A stretch of 64,000 nucleotides of DNA. It comes from Saprospiraceae bacterium (lineage in GTDB: Bacteria; Bacteroidota; Bacteroidia; Chitinophagales; Saprospiraceae). The position numbers and the translations under genes were made by a program. The notes beneath the pieces are model-generated. The model made no database searches. It was not told the DNA's origin and saw only the letters and a list, made by a program, of their open reading frames with translations. Shown here piece by piece: positions 26,264-34,499 of the stretch (position 1 is its first letter; each line of letters opens with the position of its first letter). Location: positions 166,111-230,110 of the forward strand of contig JANQSS010000099.1 in NCBI GenBank assembly GCA_028279185.1. Direction: 5' to 3'.

Positions 26264-27094
26264 ATGGAGTTTTACAATCATGCGATCGGTAGTGACTTAA
26301 GTAAATACATAGATGCTGTGATGTATTACAAGGATTTTATGCCTGATCACTCCATCGAGCGGTTAGTCCCCACCGGTCATGTATATATTGTCTTTGAGCT
26401 AGATGGATATCCACGAAACACCTTCGACAATGAGACCTTACAACCCCTTCAGACGTTTAAAAAAGTCTGGGTATCCGGCATGCATAGAAATTACATTTCG
26501 ATTTCGGCACACCAAAAATCGGAAATGCTCATTATTCAATTTAGGGCATATGGTGCATACCCCTTCTTTTACATCCCGATTGAGGAATTTAACGATCAAA
26601 TTGTATCAGCGGAAGTGCTTTTTGGCGAAAGCATTTTACATTTACGCGAAGACATCCTTATGTGTGACACACCAGAGCAAAAGTTTGCCGCTGTAGACGC
26701 TTGGCTGTTGTCAAGACTAAGAACATCGTATGACGTACCTGCAGATATTCTACACATATTGGAACACCTGCAAAAGCAACCCGCGAGCCAATACCGACAA
26801 ATCATCGAACGCTACCCCAAAACTCAAAAACACCTCATCGCTCAATTTAAAAAGTATATCGGCCTCACTCCAAAATACTATCAACGCATATTGCGCTTTA
26901 ATGAAGTCATGCAAGAAATACATAAGTCAAAAAAGATAGAATGGTCGCAGATCGCTTACCAATGTAATTATGCCGATCAATCTCATTTTATCAAAGAGTT
27001 CAAACATTTTTCAGGCTTCAATCCGCAGCAATTTATTCAGCAAAACTTTGAAGAGGAGCAATCCAATTTTTTTCCGCTAGATCGGGAGGGATGA
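26264..27094 (+). CDS. AraC family transcriptional regulator
   Basis: 276 aa. The N-terminal ~160 residues carry the block around 'RLVPTGHVYIVFELDG', typical of the DUF6597-type sensor domain. The C-terminus is an AraC DNA-binding domain with two helix-turn-helices: 'YPKTQKHLIAQFKKYIGLTP' and 'SQIAYQCNYADQSHFIKEFK'. It probably acts as a cytoplasmic activator. Neighbours give no clear target: a metal ATPase upstream on the same strand and a tRNA downstream on the other. ATG start at 26264 with a plausible promoter. Confidence 0.87.
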   Translation: MEFYNHAIGSDLSKYIDAVMYYKDFMPDHSIERLVPTGHVYIVFELDGYPRNTFDNETLQPLQTFKKVWVSGMHRNYISISAHQKSEMLIIQFRAYGAYPFFYIPIEEFNDQIVSAEVLFGESILHLREDILMCDTPEQKFAAVDAWLLSRLRTSYDVPADILHILEHLQKQPASQYRQIIERYPKTQKHLIAQFKKYIGLTPKYYQRILRFNEVMQEIHKSKKIEWSQIAYQCNYADQSHFIKEFKHFSGFNPQQFIQQNFEEEQSNFFPLDREG

Positions 27095-27456
27095 TTTGCA
27101 TCCTGAGACAACATTCTTCATTTATCAGCTGCGTTAATGTTTTTTGGCCCGATAATTCATTAATAACAGGAGCAATCACTTGAAGAGCAGACTTAGTGCT
27201 GCCAAATCCAATAGGAAAGCATACTTTCTTGTCTTTGAATTGATTGACAGTTAGAATGAGTTGCCGGTGATACCTGCATGCCGGCTGGCAGGCTGGATTC
27301 GAACTAGTGAATGAGTACCCGGGCGACTAAATGTCGGCTGTTATGAATGAAATACGATGTGCGTGGGCTGGATGGGCTACACCGATCCTTTTGGGTGGCC
27401 GTAAAGTTACACTTATGTAAAACGGATTAAGACTTGTCGGGATATGGTAGTGGTGT
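27095..27456. other. 362-bp intergenic region with a partial tRNA-Val copy
   Basis: No gene with a usable start is visible. The only recognisable content is a damaged copy of the 3' part of the neighbouring tRNA-Val (separate entry). A minus-strand stretch from about 27320 down to 27037 stays open for roughly 90 codons and overlaps the end of the AraC gene, but it lacks a start codon at a sensible place and matches nothing I know. Confidence 0.55.
27266..27310 (-). pseudogene. tRNA-Val 3'-end fragment split by a 20-bp GC-rich insertion
   Basis: Bases 27266-27273 and 27294-27310 together match 24 of 25 bases of the intact tRNA-Val 3' end (27458-27465 and 27466-27482). Between them lie 20 extra bases (27274-27293) rich in GCCGGC/GGCAGGC, in the style of the short palindromic repeats seen in many bacteria. 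The T-stem has a C-to-T change. No D arm or anticodon arm can be found. It is either a decayed partial tRNA duplication or a remnant attachment site. Confidence 0.5.
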
Positions 27457-27530
27457 GGGTGATACTGGATTCGAACCAGTGACCTCTGCCCTGTCAAGGC
27501 AGCGCTCTAAACCAACTGAGCTAATCACCC
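27457..27530 (-). tRNA. tRNA-Val (anticodon GAC)
   Basis: 74 nt on the minus strand. The acceptor stem GGGTGAT/ATCACCC pairs perfectly over 7 bp. The D arm contains AGCTCAGTTGGT, the anticodon stem CTGCC/GGCAG encloses TTGACAG with anticodon GAC, and the T arm is ACTGG-TTCGAAT-CCAGT. No CCA is encoded. It reads valine GTC and GTT codons. A partial copy of its 3' end lies about 150-190 bp away. Confidence 0.95.
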
Positions 27531-27896
27531 TCGCGGGTGTGTGTTTGGGTGCATGTCGGCCGCAAATATAGGTAGAATCACAAAGATGGTGGCTCAACAA
27601 AAAACATGTTACAGATTCCATCCGTCAACTCAATACTGCCATCGCCTAGTGAAACTCCTAAAGTCAAGATGTAGATGTCACCGCTGCGACAATCCGCATG
27701 CAAACATCGCTTCTTACTTTTTTACACGCCTTGGACTTTCAATTCAACTTATATTATCTTTCAATTTTCGAGTTGACTTCAAAACTCCAGGATTCAATAA
27801 TTATTAAATATATTCGATTCGTTTTGACTTTCCGAAATTAACACCTGAAAATTACGAACTAACACCCATTTTATAACTAGAGAAAAATAATGCGGG
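27531..27896. other. 366-bp intergenic region without recognisable features
   Basis: Between tRNA-Val and the T9SS-tagged protein. An 88-codon plus-strand frame exists here but has unusual composition and no homology I recognise, so I do not call it. No strong hairpin and no complete promoter were found. Upstream sequence for both the tRNA (minus) and the 27897 gene (plus) must lie here. Confidence 0.5.
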
Positions 27897-28748
27897 ATGA
27901 ATCTATTAATAATGCATACGTTTTATCATCATGTACTGCTTACTTTGTTGACTGTATTTTCTTCTCATGACATGATAAGTACGTATGACAAATTAAAACT
28001 CAATACTTCAGCACCACAAGTAACTGTGCTAAACATACCTACACTCAATTGTGCCAACCACGAAGACCAAATAATCATTCAGGTCAATCCGCCTGGATCA
28101 TACGATTTTGCCTGGACAGGCCCGAATGGATTTTCCAGCAATGCTCAAAACCCTACAGTTACTCAAGGTGGAACATATATTTATTCTGTAACGAATACGA
28201 CATCTGGTTCCAACGTCATGGACTCCGTTACCGTTGAAGCCAATTTTGAATTTATTAATTCAGGCTTATATCATATTTTGAATTGCGATTCCACTGCAAC
28301 GTTGTGTTTGATTTTAGAAGACACGATAGATCAAATGGAAATCAACTGGTTTGGGCCAGGAATTGATGGGATTTCAGATACGTTATGCGTACGTGTTGAC
28401 ACATTGGGTATTTACGCAGTGGAAGTTATAAACTTATTATCTTCTTGTGTGATTTCTACTTTAATCGAAATAGACAATCTGGAATGCTCGTCAAACAGCG
28501 TCCATCAAATAACAAGACGCAGTATATTGGCATATCCAAACCCGTTTGTTGACTTTCTGTACATAGAGACCGGAGCACCTGTTGAACAATTAAAAATTCA
28601 TAATTTATCTGGAGAAGTAGTGTACGCCGATAACCATAATATTTTTAAGTCATCCTACGATCTGTCTTCATTGCCAAATGGCACGTACATACTGAGCATA
28701 AAATCCAATAACGACTGGTCACAAAGCCGAATTATTAAAATTAAATAA
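27897..28748 (+). CDS. Secreted protein with Ig/PKD-like repeats and T9SS type A sorting domain
   Basis: 283 aa. The N-terminus is hydrophobic (signal-like; ATG 27912 is an alternative start). Residues ~45-110 form a PKD/SprB-like beta domain ('YDFAWTGPNGFSSNAQNPTV'), with a second, weaker beta region after it. Residues ~210-283 are a T9SS C-terminal sorting domain: 'AYPNPFVDFLYIET', 'QLKIHNLSGEVV', 'LSSLPNGTYILSIKS' and a basic end. It should be exported by the type IX system and fixed to, or released from, the cell surface. An adhesin-like role is possible but not shown. Confidence 0.8.
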   Translation: MNLLIMHTFYHHVLLTLLTVFSSHDMISTYDKLKLNTSAPQVTVLNIPTLNCANHEDQIIIQVNPPGSYDFAWTGPNGFSSNAQNPTVTQGGTYIYSVTNTTSGSNVMDSVTVEANFEFINSGLYHILNCDSTATLCLILEDTIDQMEINWFGPGIDGISDTLCVRVDTLGIYAVEVINLLSSCVISTLIEIDNLECSSNSVHQITRRSILAYPNPFVDFLYIETGAPVEQLKIHNLSGEVVYADNHNIFKSSYDLSSLPNGTYILSIKSNNDWSQSRIIKIK

Positions 28749-28765
28749 CCCACAAAACAACAAAT

Positions 28766-29344
28766 ATGAGACAGTCACTTACAATATTAATCTTTCTTAT
28801 TCTTGGAAATTTCGTCATTGGTCAAAACCTACAACTGACCTACAACGGTAAGACCAAGTCGTTTGGGATTGGCGAACACCTTGTTTTTTCAACCGAACAA
28901 GGACATGATGGGGAGTGCTCAGATTGCGAGACCCATTCCTACGAAGGAAAAATAATTGACATTACGAAGGATAGCGTTCAGCTGGAAGTATTCTCTTATT
29001 CTCACGTTACTCGCGAAAAAGGACTCGAATTGGTCAATGAATATTACTTACCTGGTGCCCCAGGTGTAACTGATCGCGCATCCATTCACAAAGGTGACAT
29101 TTATCTTATCACAAAGTACGGCAGCGATAAAAAAGAAAATTTTAGAAGGACTCGAAGTGTTATTGGAGGTCTCCTTTTAGGGGCTGGATTAGCCACAGTC
29201 GCCACCGCCTTTTTTGTAGAAGACGACAGCCGAACAACTTTACTGCGTATAGGAGCAGGCGAAGCAATCGGTGGCTTGATTATCGGCATTTCATCGACCG
29301 ACAAACGATATGATACGTATAATAAGTGGAAGGTAATCAGGTAA
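28766..29344 (+). CDS. Exported protein of unknown function with a glycine-rich membrane segment
   Basis: 192 aa. Signal peptide (MRQSLTILIFLILGNFVIG) ending before QNLQ. A central beta-rich region follows ('YEGKIIDITKDSVQLEVFSY'). Near the C-terminus lie two glycine-rich hydrophobic stretches, 'VIGGLLLGAGLATVATAFFV' and 'GEAIGGLIIGISS'. It starts 17 bp after the T9SS-tagged gene, so the two are probably one operon. Its 3' end overlaps the convergent msrA-like gene by 8 bp. I do not recognise the family. Confidence 0.65.
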   Translation: MRQSLTILIFLILGNFVIGQNLQLTYNGKTKSFGIGEHLVFSTEQGHDGECSDCETHSYEGKIIDITKDSVQLEVFSYSHVTREKGLELVNEYYLPGAPGVTDRASIHKGDIYLITKYGSDKKENFRRTRSVIGGLLLGAGLATVATAFFVEDDSRTTLLRIGAGEAIGGLIIGISSTDKRYDTYNKWKVIR

Positions 29345-29855
29345 CCAAATCCTGATTTACATCTCCGATTGATTCATCAAAATGCTTCGAAAACCGCTGC
29401 ATGAGTATATTTAGTTTTGGATTGATGTACGTTTGACAAAACTGCCCCTCTTTGTTTTTCTTATAGTAATTCTGATATTTAACATCATTTAATCGGAATG
29501 ATGCAAAGGGCAAAACCTGTGTAATGATCTTATCTTGAAATTCTTTTTGTAGATCGGATAATATTTGCAAAACCTGTGACTCTTCCTCAGAGGTAAAATA
29601 ATATATAGCCGATCGGTACTTATTTCGGAATCGATGGTCGGACGTACAACTATGTGTATATAAATGCACTGCAATAAGCACATCCAAAGAAATCTTGCAT
29701 ACATCGTAATGCACAATGACGGCCTCAGCGTAAGTACTATTTTTGCCTTTGGAACTTACCCACCCCTGCTCAACATGAACGACATCTTTTAGCGATTGGA
29801 ATACAGCCTCCGTACACCAATGACAACCGCCTCCAAATCCTATTTTTTTACACAT
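29337..29855 (-). CDS. Divergent MsrA-like protein (peptide methionine sulfoxide reductase paralogue)
   Basis: 172 aa with the MsrA fold. The active-site motif is GCHWC (C11, H12) in place of the usual GCFWC. The conserved Glu is kept ('YAEAVIVHYD') and the Tyr of 'KYRSAIYYF' is kept. The HDP(T) block reads HSC(T), losing an Asp that usually helps substrate binding. The C-terminal 'QFCQTYINPKL' matches the recycling-Cys region. It may still reduce methionine-S-sulfoxide or have a shifted substrate. It is the last gene of the msrB-selO operon, with a true msrA four genes upstream. Confidence 0.78.
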   Translation of the reverse strand: MCKKIGFGGGCHWCTEAVFQSLKDVVHVEQGWVSSKGKNSTYAEAVIVHYDVCKISLDVLIAVHLYTHSCTSDHRFRNKYRSAIYYFTSEEESQVLQILSDLQKEFQDKIITQVLPFASFRLNDVKYQNYYKKNKEGQFCQTYINPKLNILMQRFSKHFDESIGDVNQDLVT

Positions 29856-29882
29856 TTAATTGTCAAGTATAATATTATCCGA

Positions 29883-30854
29883 TCAATTCCAAGGCAATTT
29901 CTTTCGCTCCTCCCAATAGTGATGTGGCGAAACACCGTGCTCATCCAATAGACTTAATTCCTCGTCGGACAACTTAAATGTGCGCGCCTGCAAATTCGAT
30001 TCCAGCTGTTCAATGGTGGAAGCGCCACTTAAGACGACAAAAGGCGAAATGCGATCCATACAATATCGTATGGCAACAGCATCTACACCTACATCATATT
30101 TAGTCGCAACAACGCTCAACAAATTATAGAGGTCTTGATAATGCTGAAAATTTTCATTCGGCAATATTCGTCCATTCGCCAGCGCTTCCTTGACTACAAC
30201 TCTACGGCCTTGATCAACAAGAGTAATAAGGGAATTGAGTAAACTTCTTTCTAATACATTAAAAGTTACCTGAAATACATCAAATAGTGGAATACTGTCA
30301 TTTTGTATTTCAGCCGCTTTTTCCAACACATCAATCTGGTTGGCGCCGGTAGTTGTAATACCCAATAATAATCCATGTGATTTCTTTAACTCAAACATAT
30401 ATTCCAATACCCGATCATCGGACATGACGCCCGTGTCCAGGGTTGCTGAATGAATTTGATATGTAGAAAGATGAGGTAGAAGTTTTTTAGACGTCGTCCA
30501 CTGTGTATCTAAATTATTAAGCGAATGATCTTTGATTTCGTGCTGCCTTGCCTTCGAGTCAAAATTCGCAGTGTAAATATATCCCCATTTCGTCGCAACC
30601 TCCAATTGAGCATTCGATTTACTTTTTATCCATTTTTCCAACAAATCTTCAGCCATGCCATATCCCGGTGCTGTATCAAAATAGCGAACGCCCATATCAA
30701 ATGCTCGGTCAAGTATTTTTATTCCACGTTTCTTAAATTGGTTTAGGTCGAATAACTCATTTGATTTATATCGTATGTTTATGTACAAAGGTCTTCCTAT
30801 AGCGGCCGTGCCCAATCCTATGAGCGTTTGATCATTACTATTAACTAAAGACAT
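29883..30854 (-). CDS. Aldo/keto reductase
   Basis: 323 aa TIM-barrel oxidoreductase using NAD(P)H. The catalytic tetrad is visible: D60 and Y65 in 'FDTAPGYGMAEDLL', K89 in 'EVATKWG', and H135 in 'YQIHSATLD'. Length and order fit the family. The substrate is unknown. In this operon (Msr enzymes, redoxins, SelO) a role in clearing reactive carbonyls formed under oxidative stress is a reasonable guess. It lies 46 bp after the redoxin gene and 27 bp before the MsrA-like gene. Confidence 0.87.
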   Translation of the reverse strand: MSLVNSNDQTLIGLGTAAIGRPLYINIRYKSNELFDLNQFKKRGIKILDRAFDMGVRYFDTAPGYGMAEDLLEKWIKSKSNAQLEVATKWGYIYTANFDSKARQHEIKDHSLNNLDTQWTTSKKLLPHLSTYQIHSATLDTGVMSDDRVLEYMFELKKSHGLLLGITTTGANQIDVLEKAAEIQNDSIPLFDVFQVTFNVLERSLLNSLITLVDQGRRVVVKEALANGRILPNENFQHYQDLYNLLSVVATKYDVGVDAVAIRYCMDRISPFVVLSGASTIEQLESNLQARTFKLSDEELSLLDEHGVSPHHYWEERKKLPWN

Positions 30855-30900
30855 AGATAGTTTTCATTGTAAACGTGTATGGCGCACCAGCGATATTATG

Positions 30901-31392
30901 CTAAGGCAATAGCAGTTCGCCAATTTTTAAATCGAGTCGTAGCAATGCATTATTCGGATCAGAACCAAATATTGAGTAGTCGACAATACCATTTTTATCT
31001 ACTAAAATCCAATGAGGTGTTCCACCCGCTCCATAGTGCAAAAATGTTGTATCAAAGTTTTTATCCCTAAACATCAGAAATCGAATATGTAAATCCATTT
31101 TTGCTTTTGCGAAATGATCTTCACTAAAATCTACCCCTTCAAAATTTGTATGTATCCCGACTACATTGATTTTATCTCCATTTTCATATATAACTCGATT
31201 CGCATATGGAATGGCTCTTCCAAGACATCCAGGGCAACCCAGGCTAAAAATGAGTATTAACAATGGTTTGCCGTGATAGTGTTCCACAGTTGGAAGATCT
31301 GAATCAAAAATTGGTTCAATCGACCAGGGTGGCAGTAGCTGTCCCAATTCTACTCGATTCAAATTAAGTCGATTATTTTCCTGTAACATCAT
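30901..31392 (-). CDS. TlpA/AhpC-type redoxin with CPGC active site
   Basis: 163 aa thioredoxin fold without a signal peptide, so probably cytoplasmic. C53-P-G-C56 occurs in 'FSLGCPGCLGRAIPYANRV', and the cis-Pro block is 'GAGGTPHWILVDKNG'. The CPGC dipeptide is unlike thioredoxin (CGPC) or DsbA. The partner redoxin at 32987-33490 carries the same motif on the other side of selO. Its likely role is a reductant or thiol oxidoreductase for the Msr enzymes or for SelO-regulated proteins, which is inference from context. 14 bp separate it from selO. Confidence 0.82.
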   Translation of the reverse strand: MMLQENNRLNLNRVELGQLLPPWSIEPIFDSDLPTVEHYHGKPLLILIFSLGCPGCLGRAIPYANRVIYENGDKINVVGIHTNFEGVDFSEDHFAKAKMDLHIRFLMFRDKNFDTTFLHYGAGGTPHWILVDKNGIVDYSIFGSDPNNALLRLDLKIGELLLP

Positions 31393-31406
31393 TGGCTATT
31401 AAAATA

Positions 31407-32978
31407 TTACGAACTACAAGAAAGCATTGAGCATCCGACTTTGTGGCGTGCCCACTCTGGTCTCTTCGCGAACCATTTTTCGTACTGTGGTTGCTCGTCA
31501 TACGGTTTTAGCAACAAATTATGCAATTCACTTATTAAATCGAAGTCTCCTTCGTCAGCCTTGTCTATTGCCAGTTGTGCCATATAATTTCGAAGTACAT
31601 ACTTGGGATTTACCAAATTCATAATTCGCTTGCGCTCTTCATCAGCTATTGATTCCAATTTCAATCGATATCGGTATTTTGTCAACCATATCGTCCATGA
31701 TTCGTGCACAGAAGCCGGTATGTTTTCGAGATTATAAAAAGCGTCTTCTATTAGCTGGATGTCGTGTTCATTTGTTGCCAATTCAATCGCCTTAAATTCG
31801 GATATATTTCGGAAAAATATTGTCATATCCGTTTCGACTTTTTGCATCAAAGTAGTTAATTCAGAAATTAAGTTTGCATCGTTCTCTTCTTTTAATTGCA
31901 ATCCTAATTTACTACGCATCATATTCAAATATTGAACTCCATACGATTGACCGTATTCATCCAAAATTTGTTGAAATGGCTCCGGTTGATTCGTGAGTAA
32001 AACGAGTGCGCTTCCTAGTTGCGCCAGATTCCAAACAGCAATGCCGGGCTGGTTTCCAAATCGATAGCGACGATGATCTTTATCCGTTGTATTCGGTGTC
32101 CAATTTTCATCATACCCTTCCAACCAACCGTATGGTCCATAGTCGATGGTTAAACCCAGAATGGACATATTATCCGTATTCATCACACCGTGAACGAATC
32201 CTACCCGTTGCCAATGCACGACCATTTCCATCGTTCGCTCAACAACTATTTTAAAAAACTGTACATATTTATCGTTTGCACTTTTTTCGATAGATGGAAA
32301 AAAATATTTTATGGTATAATCCGTAAGCGCTTTCAGATTTTTTACATCTTTCCTTGCTGCAAAAATTTGAAAGTTTCCAAAACGAATAAACGTAGGTGAG
32401 ACGCGGCAAACGATGGCGCCTTTTTCATAGTCAGCATTTCCATCATACATAATATCCCTTAAAACCATATCACCTGACAAAATCAACGACAAGGATCGCG
32501 TAGTAGGTACGCTTAGGTGATGCATTGCTTCACTGCACAAATGCTCGCGAATAGAAGAACGGAGTACGGCCAACCCATCGGCCGATCGGGAATAAGGTGT
32601 TTTTCCAGCCCCCTTTAATTGTAACGCCCATCTTTTGTTATCATGAATGACTTCGCCTAAATTAATAGCGCGACCATCACCTAATTGACCCGCCCAATGA
32701 CCAAATTGATGCCCTCCATAACACATGGCGTATGGCGCTGAATTCGCTATGTGCCTGGATCCTGAAAATATCTCTAAAAAAGTCGATGTCGATTTATCGT
32801 AATTTTCCAACCCAATACTTTTCAGCATATTGTCAGATGTGTGAATAAGTTTTGGGTTAGACGGAATAACAGGGTTTACGAAAGAAAAACAAGCCTCATG
32901 AACTTGTCTCGGAACATTCAACCGAATACTGTCCGCTGGTAATTCAACATTAAATGTATCTGCAAGTTTCAATTTCAT
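31407..32978 (-). CDS. selO: SelO/YdiU family protein adenylyltransferase (AMPylase)
   Basis: 523 aa pseudokinase-fold enzyme. Known SelO proteins transfer AMP to Ser/Thr/Tyr of redox proteins under oxidative stress. Diagnostic blocks: 'CYGGHQFGHWAGQLGDGRA', 'LQLKGAGKTPYSRSADG', 'HGVMNTDNMSILGLTIDYGP' and 'HRRYRFGNQPGIAVWNLAQL'. The protein ends in LSCSS; that Cys stands where eukaryotic SelO has selenocysteine. ATG start at 32978. It is embedded between two CPGC redoxins and downstream of msrB-msrA, which fits its redox role. Confidence 0.93.
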   Translation of the reverse strand: MKLKLADTFNVELPADSIRLNVPRQVHEACFSFVNPVIPSNPKLIHTSDNMLKSIGLENYDKSTSTFLEIFSGSRHIANSAPYAMCYGGHQFGHWAGQLGDGRAINLGEVIHDNKRWALQLKGAGKTPYSRSADGLAVLRSSIREHLCSEAMHHLSVPTTRSLSLILSGDMVLRDIMYDGNADYEKGAIVCRVSPTFIRFGNFQIFAARKDVKNLKALTDYTIKYFFPSIEKSANDKYVQFFKIVVERTMEMVVHWQRVGFVHGVMNTDNMSILGLTIDYGPYGWLEGYDENWTPNTTDKDHRRYRFGNQPGIAVWNLAQLGSALVLLTNQPEPFQQILDEYGQSYGVQYLNMMRSKLGLQLKEENDANLISELTTLMQKVETDMTIFFRNISEFKAIELATNEHDIQLIEDAFYNLENIPASVHESWTIWLTKYRYRLKLESIADEERKRIMNLVNPKYVLRNYMAQLAIDKADEGDFDLISELHNLLLKPYDEQPQYEKWFAKRPEWARHKVGCSMLSCSS

Positions 32979-32986
32979 AAATTGAA

Positions 32987-33490
32987 TTAACTGATGTTGT
33001 TTAAAAATTCTATAGCTTTATCAACATTCAAATGGTAATCATTGAATATTACGCGATTATCTTGATCAATAAAGATAAACCAGGGTGTGCCACCCGTGCG
33101 ATAGGCCAACATAGTTGATGAAATGTTATTCGTCGAAGCATCACCGGTGTCATGACCAAATGGAATCTCCAATTTATATTCTTTTTGAATTTCTTTTACT
33201 CGATCCAGTGTATTAGCTTCAGCACCTTCAAAAACCGTTTGAATGGCCAGGAATGAAACCTTGTCATTCTTCTTTAAGGCATTTACCATCTTCTTAAGAG
33301 CAGGTAACCCACGACTGTGACAACCCGGACACCAGGCTTGAAAACAGTAGATAACTTTGAATTTTCCTGTATAATCAACTAGTCGGACGGCATCTATGTG
33401 TTCACCCAATCCATTTATCCATGACGGCACATTCAACTCTGGCGCATACATTCCCTCAATACCATATCTATTTACTGCTTTATTCATCAT
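32987..33490 (-). CDS. TlpA-type redoxin with CPGC active site
   Basis: 167 aa, no signal peptide. C54-P-G-C57 occurs in 'FQAWCPGCHSRGLPALKKM', with cis-Pro in 'RTGGTPWFIFIDQDN'. It is similar in size and motif to the redoxin at 30901-31392, and the two flank selO. It probably recycles oxidised MsrA/MsrB or reduces other disulfides. The gene is 8 bp upstream of selO and 18 bp after msrA, all on the same strand. Start at 33490 or the adjacent ATG 33487. Confidence 0.82.
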   Translation of the reverse strand: MMNKAVNRYGIEGMYAPELNVPSWINGLGEHIDAVRLVDYTGKFKVIYCFQAWCPGCHSRGLPALKKMVNALKKNDKVSFLAIQTVFEGAEANTLDRVKEIQKEYKLEIPFGHDTGDASTNNISSTMLAYRTGGTPWFIFIDQDNRVIFNDYHLNVDKAIEFLNNIS

Positions 33491-33508
33491 TTATACTTTT
33501 GTCAAAAT

Positions 33509-34045
33509 TCATTCAGCCTTCAACCTATCCGCGTACTGTTGTTTTAACTTTTGCAATTTCGGATTAATAACGACCCTGCAATATCCTGCTTGACCGTTAT
33601 CATTGTAATAATTTTGATGATAATCTTCAGCCGGATAAAATTTATCCAGTTTTGAAAGTTCTGTGACAATGGGCGACGAAAACTTGTCCTTTAGCATTGA
33701 CAAAACGTTTTCGGCCACTGTTTTTTGTTCATCGTCATGATAATAAATGACGGATCTATACTGCGTACCTCTATCAGCTCCTTGTCGATTTAATGTTGTC
33801 GGATCATGACTTGTCATGAATATTGTAATTAAATCCTCATACGCCAGAATATCACTATCAAATACAACCTGAACAACTTCAGCATGTCCGGTCGACCCGC
33901 TGCATACTTCACGATATGACGGATCGGCAGTGTTTCCACCTGCATAACCGGAAGCAACAGAGGACACACCTTTCAATCGCTGTACAATAGCCTCTATGCA
34001 CCAAAAGCATCCTCCCCCAAATGTTGCGACTTGATTATTTTTCAT
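33509..34045 (-). CDS. msrA: Peptide methionine (S)-S-oxide reductase
   Basis: 178 aa, canonical. The catalytic Cys13 lies in 'GGGCFWCIEAI'. 'GHAEVVQVVFD' carries the conserved Glu, and 'SHDPTTLNRQGADRGTQYRS' has the Asp and Tyr that bind substrate. 'GYCRVVINPKL' provides the recycling Cys region. It reduces methionine-S-sulfoxide in proteins. It overlaps msrB by 11 bp, so the two are translationally coupled. Confidence 0.95.
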   Translation of the reverse strand: MKNNQVATFGGGCFWCIEAIVQRLKGVSSVASGYAGGNTADPSYREVCSGSTGHAEVVQVVFDSDILAYEDLITIFMTSHDPTTLNRQGADRGTQYRSVIYYHDDEQKTVAENVLSMLKDKFSSPIVTELSKLDKFYPAEDYHQNYYNDNGQAGYCRVVINPKLQKLKQQYADRLKAE

Positions 34046-34493
34046 AAACTTCTTCCTTTTTATTTAATGTGACTGAATTAATGCAATATCGCAATCCACC
34101 GGCATCCGGTCCATCTAGAAAAACATGTCCCAAATGTGCGTCACATGTATTGCATAACGTTTCGATGCGGCGCATACCGAATGACATATCCTTCTCATAT
34201 TTAATGGCGTTTTCTGTATAAGGTTGTGAAAAGCTCGGCCAACCGGTTCCAGAATCGAATTTTGTGGTTGAATCAAACAAAATTGTATCGCACCCCACGC
34301 AAGCATATAGGCCGGGCTCGTATCGCGAACAGTGTTCTCCAGAAAATCGAGCTTCCGTTCCTTTTTTACGCATAACGCGATATTGCTCGCCCGACAGGCG
34401 ATTTCTCCATTGATCATCGGTCAATTCAAGTCGCCGGCTCGGATTTGGGTTGCCATCATTCGCAAACTTGATGATATCAATCCATTTCAACAT
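34035..34493 (-). CDS. msrB: Peptide methionine (R)-S-oxide reductase
   Basis: 152 aa from ATG 34493, which is preceded by AAAGGAG six bases away. A longer frame from TTG 34538 would run through the predicted promoter and is unlikely. Two CxxC zinc pairs are present ('ACVGCDT', 'LCNTCDAH'). 'FDSGTGWPSFSQP' and 'HLGHVF' form the substrate pocket, and the catalytic Cys is in 'RYCINSVTL'. It reduces methionine-R-sulfoxide. First gene of the msrB-msrA-redoxin-selO-redoxin-AKR-msrA-like operon. Confidence 0.95.
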   Translation of the reverse strand: MLKWIDIIKFANDGNPNPSRRLELTDDQWRNRLSGEQYRVMRKKGTEARFSGEHCSRYEPGLYACVGCDTILFDSTTKFDSGTGWPSFSQPYTENAIKYEKDMSFGMRRIETLCNTCDAHLGHVFLDGPDAGGLRYCINSVTLNKKEEVYEK

Positions 34494-34499
34494 GTTGAA

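Noticed and set aside
27037..27320. Minus-strand open stretch of about 90 codons overlapping the end of the AraC gene and the tRNA-Val fragment
   Set aside because: No start codon at a sensible place, no recognised homology, and it runs antisense into a confident gene. It may be a pseudogene remnant but is not supportable.
27427..27621. Minus-strand 64-codon frame across tRNA-Val
   Set aside because: It reads straight through the tRNA; the 'TGSNPVSPT'-like text is the usual artefact of translating a tRNA T arm.
27541..27807. Plus-strand 88-codon frame
   Set aside because: Cys/His-rich but without a good start, ribosome binding site or homology; it looks like chance in AT-rich spacer.
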